From assembly GCA_001430745.1 (NCBI GenBank), contig KQ481956.1, positions 148,797 through 163,267 of the forward strand: a stretch of DNA of 14,471 nucleotides, given 5' to 3'. This stretch comes from Auxenochlorella pyrenoidosa. Lineage: Eukaryota; Chlorophyta; Trebouxiophyceae; Chlorellales; Chlorellaceae. This document shows, one piece after another, positions 1 through 9,977 of the stretch (positions within the stretch are counted from its first letter, which is position 1; every line of letters begins with the position of its first letter). Below the pieces are notes generated by a model that was given only the letters and a program-made list of their open reading frames with translations, ran no database searches and had not been told where the DNA came from. A program made the translations under genes and the position numbers.

Positions 1-192
1 CCGGGGGAGGGGGGGGGGGGGCGGCGCGGGCAGCAGGCGGGGCCGCGGCGCTGGCTGGGCGGGCGAGGCGGCGCTGCCCCTTGCTTGGAGCGCCTCCGCC
101 AAGACAGTGCGGTGCGATGCGCTTTATGGTTGCTGCCCGCAAACCACAAGGCTTGGGTGCCGACCAGCTTGCCGCGCCCGCCTCGCCTGCAG
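1..192 (+). other. Intron (3' part) upstream of the first visible Kelch exon
   Basis: No conserved coding is seen here. The stretch starts with a G-rich run (13 G at 9-21) and ends in a CCTGCAG acceptor (AG at 191-192) in front of the Kelch strand starting GHRMVLW. An upstream Kelch exon must exist outside the window. Short open frames here match nothing recognisable. Confidence 0.55.
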
Positions 193-2885
193 CGGCCACC
201 GCATGGTGCTGTGGGGCAAGAAGATCATCCTGTTTGGCGGGTTCTACGACTCTGGCAAGGACACCAAGTGAGGATGTGTGGGGGAGGGAAGCAGGGGCAG
301 CGCCTGCCATCTAAACAGGGTCCATGCCTCCCTTGAACCTGAGCTGTGCTGGCTTAGACCGCAGCGGCCATACCTGCTGGACGGGGCATGCAGTCGGGGT
401 TGCTGGCCAGGCCTGGGCTTCTGCGTGATGCCCGCCTGCATGCCATGCATGCCAGCGGCCCCCATGGCGGACAAGACCTGTGCACCCATCTGCTGTGGGT
501 CCCAGCCTGCCCCCTCCCCGGCTCACCGCCCGCCCCGCTCCCGCCTGGCAGGTATTACAATGACGTGTGGAGCTTCGACCTGGAGGAGCTGAGGTGGACG
601 CCGCTGGGGCCCAAGCCGGGGCAGGCCGCGCCGGCGCCGCGCGGCGGCTGCCAGCTGGCGCTCAGCGGCGACCAGCTGTTCATCTTCGGCGGGTACAGCG
701 TGAAGAAGGAGGAGCAGGACAGGGGTGGGTGCGGGTTGGAGTGTGTGTGAGTGTGTGTGTGTGGGGGGGGGGGTATTGGTGGTGGGTGGGTGGGTGGGGT
801 GGGGTGGGGGTGGCGTCAGGACGCACCACTGGGGCTAGGCGGCAGGACGCTCGAGTAGGACGGTGCAGACGAATTTGGTTGCCTGCAGCCTCTGCGCACC
901 CATGCAAGTGGGGTCGGGCGGGCACCCGGGCAGGGCGCTGCCCCACCCGCGCTGCCCTCTCTCCTGCCATTCGCACGTGTGCATCCTCCCACGTGCTTGC
1001 CCACCAGCCCGTGCCCACGTGCTCACTGCCCTGCATCGCCTCGCCCGCCCTGCAGACAGCTTTGCCCCCAAGCGCAAGAAGGGCGACGACGAGGACGACG
1101 GCGGCAAGGGGGTGGTGCACGACGACGTGTGGTGCCTGGACCTCAAGGCCCTCACCTTTGAGCGCGTCAAGAAGCAGGGTGCGGGTGATTCTGCCCCTGG
1201 GAGGCTGGGTGCCCTGCCGACTGCTGCGGCTGTGCAAGCCTAGGCGTGTCGGCCCCGCCGGCGCTGAGCCCCGCCCCGCCCCCTCTGCCCGGCCTCCTGG
1301 TGCCCTGCAGGCATGGCCCCCAACCCCCGCACCGCCTTTGGCCTGGTGACGCACAAGAAGCGGGCCATCATGTTTGGGGGCATCCTGGACCAGGAGGGCA
1401 AGGTGAGGGGTGGTGACAGGGGCCTCTCTAGGGCCTCGGCGCAGCGATGCGCGGGGTCGTGCAGCAAGGCAGCACCGCTGCCCATCGCTGTTGTTGGGAG
1501 CAGCCGCAGCACGCCGTAGCCCTATAAGCTGTTTCCTCCTGCCCGCCAGGATTGTCTGGGCGGCCGCCACACTGCAACGCTGTTCCCCAGCCCTCCCAGC
1601 TCAGCCACTTGGTGCCCACCCCTCCACCCCCGCTGCTGGACTGCCCTGCCTGGCCTGCAGGGCGACCGCCTCTACTCGGAGCTGTTCAACGAGCTGTACC
1701 AGTTCAACCTGGAGAGCCGGCGGTGGTTCCCCGTGGCGCTGCGCCCGCCGCGCAGGCAGGCAGGCAAGCAGGAGGGCAGCAAGCAGGAGGGCGGCGACCC
1801 GGCAGCAGCAGGTGCAGCAGCCTCCAGCAGCAGTGGGGGCCCCGACCAGCAGCCTCAGCAGCAGCAGCAGCAGCAGCAGCAGGAGGAGGGCCCTCAGGAC
1901 GGCGGCGGTGGCAGCAGCGGCGACGCGGGCCTGCCACCCGGGGTCAACCCGGAGATGCACGCCATGCTGCAGCGCATGCTAGCGGAGAAGGGCGGCGTGC
2001 TTCATGCCGCTGCTGCCCGAATCCAGGCCAACTATCGTGGCTACCGCGTGCGCCAGGTGGGCCGGTGCCGGAGCACCTGGCACGCTGCAGACTGCCCAGC
2101 GCCGCTTCCCGGCCGGCATGCTGATCTGGTTGCTGGCTGGCTTGCACAATGGGCGCCCTCCTGGGGCTGCTGCACCCCTTCCTCGCCCCCTCACCCCGCG
2201 ACCCCATGCCTCCCCCCACCCCAGGCCTACAAGACGTACAGGCTGGGCGGCCAGATCAGCGAGCTGCTGTACAGCCCGGCCACCTACGGCATCGACTTCT
2301 CCTCCAAGGATCTCTTGAAAGTGGGTGCAGGGGGCATGGGGCAGAGGCACCCGCAGTGTGGGGGCATGGCTGACGCTGCTTGGTTGAGCCCGCAGAGGCG
2401 GCAGGGGGGCGTGGGGGCCACGCGCCCTGTGCGTGCCCCGTGATCAGCTTCTGCCCCTCAGCTCCACCTCATCTATCCTTGCGGGGTGCAGCCACGGGCT
2501 CGGGCGGCGCCCATGCTGTGCGTGCTACGCAACACGCTGTGGATGCTGGGCGGCCAGGTGGAGATTTCGCACACCGACATTGTGCTGGGTGAGCGAAGCA
2601 GTGGAGAGCACACACACGAAGCTGCTGAAACCGGCCCGGTCAGGTCAAGCCGTAGCCAGGGCAGCAGCACCTCCCAGGTGGCAAACCAATAAGGGGGATC
2701 TACGGGTGAGCCGCTTGCAGGCCCAGCCAGCCTGCCTTGTCCTCCCCCCCCCTGCAGACGACATCTGGAGCCTGGACCTGAACAAGCTGGACGGCTGGAA
2801 GTGCGTGAGGGAGAACACGGTGGGGGAGGACGCCTTCAAGGAGCTGAGCTCCGACGAGTGGGAGACCGGGTCGGAGAGCGAGTGA
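193..2885 (+). CDS. Kelch-repeat protein of the KLHDC4 type with an IQ motif (5'-partial)
   Basis: Spliced from exons 193-267, 552-724, 1056-1178, 1311-1402, 1661-2056, 2225-2320, 2462-2588 and 2758-2885, giving 402 residues in the window. The 5' exons lie upstream, because exon 193 opens with one base of a split codon. Kelch blades are visible as GG-doublets followed by an aromatic/W strand: KIILFGGF, YYNDVWSFDL, LFIFGGYS, HDDVWCLDL, RAIMFGGIL, NELYQFNLESRRWFPV, LWMLGGQVE, DDIWSLDLNKLDGWK. The order of blades, the WFPV strand followed by a long low-complexity linker, and the acidic C-terminus (SSDEWETGSESE) match KLHDC4-type proteins. The linker (exon 5) has nine in-frame CAG codons and then IQANYRGYRVRQAY, a full IQ consensus. 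Kelch propellers are protein-interaction platforms; the partner is unknown. Donors are GTGAGG/GTGGGT/GTGCGG-like, and each junction restores the frame. The family call is strong; the exact function is not known. Confidence 0.88.
741..812 (+). repeat. GT microsatellite plus G-run cluster inside a Kelch intron
   Basis: Within the 725-1055 intron, GT dinucleotides (about 741-762) run into an 11-G run (763-773) and then repeated GGGT blocks to about 812. The four or more G-runs are a strong G-quadruplex candidate on the coding strand, close to the 5' splice site. Confidence 0.8.
1856..1882 (+). repeat. (CAG)9 coding microsatellite (polyglutamine)
   Basis: Nine uninterrupted CAG triplets lie in frame in Kelch exon 5 and encode nine Gln in the linker between propeller blades. 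Neighbouring sequence is also Ser/Ala/Gly/Gln-rich. Length is likely to vary between strains. Confidence 0.95.
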
Positions 2886-2949
2886 ACGACTCAGAGGCTT
2901 GGCCGCAGCTCGGGCCTGATCAGGTGCACCGCATGCAGCTGTGCAACCC

Positions 2950-2954
2950 TGTAA
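2950..2954 (+). terminator. TGTAA polyadenylation signal of the Kelch gene
   Basis: TGTAA lies 65 bases after the stop codon at 2885, a usual spacing for the chlorophyte poly(A) signal. It sits in the loop of a possible hairpin with stem arms 2938-2945 and 2964-2971. Confidence 0.6.
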
Positions 2955-3026
2955 CGCTACAGCTGCACAGCAACTCTCGAGGGGCTGTTTGCTGGCAGCA
3001 GCTGCCAAGCCAGGAGTCAAGAGCAG

Positions 3027-3031
3027 TTACA
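3027..3031 (-). terminator. TGTAA polyadenylation signal candidate of TPX2
   Basis: The minus-strand TGTAA is about 163 bases beyond the TPX2 stop at 3194. A second copy at 3176-3180 is only 13 bases beyond the stop, which is less likely to be the used signal. Which copy acts cannot be told from sequence alone. Confidence 0.4.
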
Positions 3032-3193
3032 ACAGGGCCGGGCAGTAGTCAGTTCTGAGGGGATCAGGGGTACAACGCAGCGTTCCTGATTTTTCATCAA
3101 GAACGACAGAGAAAATCGGAGCAAGATGAGCATCACAGCACAACAAAAAGACAGATGCCCTGCCTGCCGCATGGCTTACAGGTGAATTGCCTG

Positions 3194-6100
3194 TCACAGC
3201 CGGCCTGGGAGGGGCCGCACCTTGGGCACCATGCCCTTGCGCAGCTGCCGCACCTCCTCTTCTTCTGCCGCCTGCAGCGCCGCCAGCGCCTGCTGCCGCT
3301 CAGCCTCCTGCTCCGCCTGCTTGGCGGCCACTGCCTGGTCAAAGGCGCGCCGCTGCTCGGCACGGGCATCGCTGTGCAGCGCCACCTCCTGGGGGACCGT
3401 CAGCGAGGTCGGAGCCACCGGCGGAGGCTTCCACGCGCCCGCCAGGGCTGCTGTGTTCAGCGGCAGCGCCTGCGCAGACAGGTCGACACCAGCGCAGTGA
3501 AGTTGCACCCAGATGGCAGCGCAAAGCACCTCTTGCAGTCAACTAAACAACAACAGTGACAGCTACATGCTCAGCCTTGCCATGGCGCTAGACCACCAAC
3601 GCCCGCCTGCTTGCTGTCCCGCTCTGTCCCACCAAACCCCTGCCAACCTTGAACTCGGCATCACGCCGCGCCTGCTCCTCCTGCTGCCGGCGAATGCCCT
3701 CCAACCGCGCCTCCTCTGCTGCCCCGCGAGCATCCGTGGCCAGCTGGATGGGTCCTTGGGCCACCGATCGCCGTGCACGTTTTGTGGGTCGCGCCTGCTC
3801 CTCGTGCTGCAGGTCTGTAGCTGCTGAGCGCTTGGCGGCTCTGCAGCCATTGAAACCCAAAAACAGGGTTTGCGGCTTCAGTTCAGGGAGGCGCAGCATG
3901 CTGGCCCGCATGATGCCTCGAGCGCGTGCAGAGGAGACATTCCACGTAGCTCTTCCACGGCAAACACCGCCTGCCCGGCCCCCCCTTACCCCCGCGCATC
4001 AGTGGCCAGCTGGAAGGGCTCCGGCTGCGTCAGATGCCCCGTCCACCGCGGTTGCTGCGCTGCCGCTTTCTTGGCCGCAGCCTTGCTGCGCGTCACGCGA
4101 CCACCCTCGCCCCCAGCGGCACCAAACACAAACGTGCCTGCTGGTGCTGCGCCGGTGCTGCTGCTGGCATGATGGTCAGCGCTGCCCGCGCCCGCGCTGC
4201 CGGCATGCTCAGCCGCCCGCTGGTCAGTCTTGAGTGCAAATGGCTCTGGCACTGTGGGGGCCTTGGCGTCAACCTGCGGTACTCCCAGCTGGCCGCTGCG
4301 GTCACGCATGATGCGCTTGCTGCAGGTGGGCAAACCAGAGGGCCAGGGAAGCATAAGACAGCACCAAGCAAGCACTGTCATCCGAGCAGCCCTGCCAAGC
4401 CAACAACAGCATTGCGCTACTGCGCTGCTGCCTGCTGCTCACATCGACACTAAAGACAGCACCTGCTGGTTGCCGCCGCTGCCCCGCCCCCCCCCCCCCC
4501 CCCCCTCACTTGACGGGGCGCGCCTTGAACTTGGGCATGGCCGCCATCTCCTCCGCCTCCACCACCTCGCGCGGCTTGAAGCGCGGCGGCCGCGCCCGCT
4601 GCTTGGTGGCAAACCGGGGCGACTGCGGCACGGTGAGCCCCGCGCCGTGGTGCCTGCCCTGCTGGTGCTGGTGCTGCGGCTTGGCGGCGCTGCCGCTGTT
4701 GCCCAGCGTGGATTTGCCGGGCAGGCGGCCCTCAAACGCCGCGATCTGCTCCGCCATGGACTTGAAGGGGCTACCCTGCAGGCGCGCCACACGTGTGCAA
4801 CCAAACCACTCGGGCACATACGGGCAGCAGATGCACTGCTGGAGGTGCAGGGCAGGAAGCCTGCAGGATGCCACATGCACAGCTTGGAAGGCCTTCCTGC
4901 ACCCTCTTTCTCAAGCCCCCGCACACACACCATGGACCGCGTCTCCATGGAGTGCAGGCGCTGCCGCTTGGAGGTGCACAGCTCCAGATCGACCGGCTCC
5001 GTCAGCGGCCGGTTGCTGTGCGTCACCGGCGGCGGCGGCGCGCCCAGCACGTGCTTGAACGTCTCGGCGTTGTGCCTACGCAGCGCCGCCACGGCCTCCT
5101 TCTCCCGCTCCACCCGCTCCAGCTCCAGCTGCTCGCTGGTCTTGTGCTCGCCGGTGTGCGCCCGCTGGCGTGAGTGCAGCCGCGGGCTGCAGGGGGTGGG
5201 AGGGGGTTGGCAAGCTGTGGACAGTGGATGTGCTGGCAATGGCGGAATGCCTGCAGGTAGCTGCCACCAGTGGCATGCATGTCCTGCAGTTCAAGGACAC
5301 CAGAAGAGATGCAGGGCAAAGAGAACGTAGCACGCTGGCAAGCATGAAGGCTGGATGCACCCGACCTCCGTGCAACAGTGGCAGGGGTAGGCTGCCGGCG
5401 TTGTGCGTGCTCTTGTTGCTGCTCAGCTGCAGTGGCGCGCCTGATGGCCTGCGAGGAGGGCGGCGCTGCCCCTGCCACCGCCTCTCCCTGGCGGGAGGCC
5501 ACCCGCTCGTGTGGCTGCTGCCGCTTGGCACCAGCGGATCCTGGGCGGGCCTTGCCGCTACTTGGACCAGCTGCGGCCGCCGCTGCCGAGCTGCCAGCTG
5601 CATCCCCAGTGCTCCCTGCTGCAGCTTTGCGCTTGGTGCCCTGCTGCTTCCGTGGCTGCTGCGCCGCCTTGCCCGAGGTGTTGTTGGTAATGGATGCCAG
5701 GGCCCGGCGCCACTCCTTGCCTGCGGCATGGTGGCAGGGAGAGACTCAAATAACAAACGGCCACTCACGCACACGCGGCATGGCAGGGACGGCATCAGGC
5801 AGGCATGGCAGGCATCGAGCCTTGCCCAATCCCAGTTGTTGCAGCTAAAGCAGGGCCAGTATCGCACCTTTGCCGCCGCCCGCCTTGCCAGCCGTATCTC
5901 CCTGCTGCGGGTTCACATTCTCAGGCGCCCCAGCTGCTGCACCTGCAGATGCCTTTCTCTCCTGCTGCTCGTTCTGCGGCTTTGGCGGTGTGGTCAGGCC
6001 TGCCAAGGGGGTGGGTTGAGGGTGCGGGGCAGGCGACGGTAGGGCACCACTGTCGTTGTTGGTGTCAGCCACCCGGCGGGCATCTGCGCCCCCTTGGCGC

Positions 6101-6287
6101 GCACCAAACAGCTTCAAGCGTCTGAAATCGCTTGAAACGTCCTCCCCTCACCCTTCGGGCCGTCGGTGTCGAACCACCCGTCGGCCGGGGCCTTCTCTGG
6201 CGGGCTGCCCTCGTCGAAGTCGTAAAACTGGGGCGCATCAAACTCGAAGCGCTCGTCAAAAGCCACCTCCTCCTCTGCCTCCGCCAT
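3194..6287 (-). CDS. TPX2: TPX2-family spindle assembly / microtubule nucleation factor
   Basis: Exons in transcript order are 6287-6152, 6083-5868, 5720-~5366, ~5186-4931, 4775-4510, 4319-3990, 3840-3648 and 3469-3194. The sum is 675 residues plus stop. ATG 6287 is the first in-frame ATG. Residues 14-26 (FEFDAPQFYDFDE) followed by DGWFD (36-40) match the Aurora-kinase-binding N-terminus of TPX2. The middle holds TPX2 repeats: LTVPQSPRFATKQRARP (368-384), PKFKARPVN-KRI (402-413), QLGVP (420-424), TVPEPFALKTDQR (432-444), LTQPEPFQLATDAR (506-519), FKALPLN (583-589), LTVPQEVALHSDAR (607-620). A charged helical C-terminal segment (about 621-665) ends in RKGMVPKVRPLPGRL. Known role of the family: Ran-regulated release from importin, Aurora A activation and microtubule branching at the spindle. 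The exon 3/4 junction is the only weak one: the phase-matching donor is GTCGGG at 5365, and other donors are possible. Confidence 0.9.
4487..4505. repeat. 19-bp C homopolymer next to a TPX2 splice donor
   Basis: Nineteen consecutive C on the plus strand are nineteen G in the TPX2 transcript, immediately after the exon-5 donor GTGAG (intron 4509-4320). The length should be treated with care because homopolymers are prone to sequencing error. Confidence 0.9.
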
Positions 6288-6550
6288 ACTGCCGTGCCTG
6301 ACGGCAGCTGCCCCTGCCTGCACCCCTGTCTGCCTCCTGGGCTGTGATGGTGCAGGAAGAACGAGGCTGTGCGAACGTGAGGAAAGCTGCTGCCGACCGG
6401 ACCCAGTTTGGAATGAAAGAAATGCTGCCGCTGCGCGGGGCTGCCCAGCGCGCCGCCTGATCAGACAAACGCTGCCACCGCTCCAGCACTGTCGCCTCAC
6501 TCCCTGAGCGAGGTCGGCAGCCGTCTCCGACACTTTGACTCGTCCTAGCT
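6288..6550. promoter_or_regulatory. Shared divergent upstream region of TPX2 (-) and cysteine protease (+)
   Basis: Only 263 bp separate the two start codons, so both promoters and 5' UTRs must lie here unless there are upstream non-coding exons. No canonical TATA box or E2F/MSA-type mitotic element was recognised. An A-rich island lies around 6408-6422. A 19-bp hairpin (6289-6307) sits beside the TPX2 start codon. Confidence 0.55.
6289..6307 (-). promoter_or_regulatory. 7-bp GC-rich hairpin ending one base before the TPX2 AUG
   Basis: Arms CTGCCGT (6289-6295) and ACGGCAG (6301-6307) are perfect reverse complements with a 5-base loop. In the TPX2 mRNA the stem ends one base upstream of the AUG at 6287. 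This could slow initiation or be a protein-binding site. It is a sequence observation only. Confidence 0.5.
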
Positions 6551-9371
<2,821 letters not shown>

Positions 9372-9977
9372 GCGTGCTGCGGCTGGCGGCAGCGGCGCTG
9401 GGCGGCTGAGCGCGCTCACCCGCCACTGCTGACTGCCACCCAACCTGCAACGCTGCCCAGCAGGCAACGTCCTAGCCTCGCCCAGCTCTGCCACCCTGCC
9501 AAAGGACCAATTGGCCTCCTGCTGCTGCAAGCTGCGTCCCTCTCCGCACCCGCAAAGCACATGCGTGCATGACAACACATGCTCTGGCATCCTCCTCTGC
9601 TGCAGCCCACAAGGCCTGCTCCTGTACCCTGCCACTACTCCTCATGTCTGCCGTATGTGCCAATCCCAGGCGCCCCCTGCACGCCTCTTTTGTTTGTCTG
9701 TTCAGGTGCCTGTGCCCCCCACCTGTGCCTGCTGCGCGCTCCCATGTAGGGCGCCCCCAGTTCATTCCAATTCGTTTTTCATCGGCTCCCCTGTATGTCC
9801 TTCTCCCCTGCTTGTAACATAAATGGTGCCTTGACTGGTAGCAACAGGAAAGGAGTCTGCAGCAGCGACTGACTAGTGCGCCTCAGCATGTTCAGTGTAT
9901 GGGAGCAGGTTTGAGAGAAACCACAGGGATGTACAGATTGCTGGTCAACAGGTCTAGGGCTGGCATGTACAGAGTGA
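9372..9977. other. Convergent 3' region between protease and OB-fold/HTH_40 gene
   Basis: This 606-bp interval is largely the long pyrimidine-rich 3' UTR of the protease on the plus strand, to about 9830. The rest (about 9840-9977) is probably the 3' UTR of the minus-strand gene. No perfect minus-strand TGTAA is seen; two minus-strand TGTAC variants occur (at about 9929-9933 and 9966-9970). No coding region is supported. Confidence 0.6.
9813..9817 (+). terminator. TGTAA polyadenylation signal of the cysteine protease
   Basis: TGTAA within CTTGTAACATAAA lies about 442 bases after the stop codon (9371). It is the only clear copy on this strand in the interval, so the 3' UTR is probably about 450-470 nt. 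Confidence 0.6.

Larger units (their letters stand above)
2886..3193. other. Convergent 3' region between Kelch gene and TPX2
   Basis: This 308-bp tail-to-tail interval is visibly more A/T-rich around 3080-3150 than its surroundings and has no coding signal. It holds a plus-strand TGTAA (2950-2954) and two minus-strand TGTAA copies (read as TTACA at 3027-3031 and 3176-3180), so the two transcripts may overlap at their 3' ends. Confidence 0.7.

Noticed and set aside
680..1570. A 296-codon open frame on the minus strand opposite the Kelch gene
   Set aside because: It is a low-complexity Arg/Ala/Pro/His product and crosses Kelch exons and introns without any motif. It is what GC-rich DNA with few stop codons gives on the opposite strand.
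4230..5330. A 366-codon open frame on the plus strand over TPX2, and similar ones at 5170-6042
   Set aside because: They are antisense to conserved TPX2 exons, with Arg/Leu/Cys-rich composition and no recognisable domain.
6122..6151. A possible 30-nt intron in TPX2 with acceptor TTTCAG
   Set aside because: Thirty nucleotides is too short and removal leaves the TGA stop in frame. The acceptor GCGCAG (exon start 6083, 68-nt intron) restores a long open frame.
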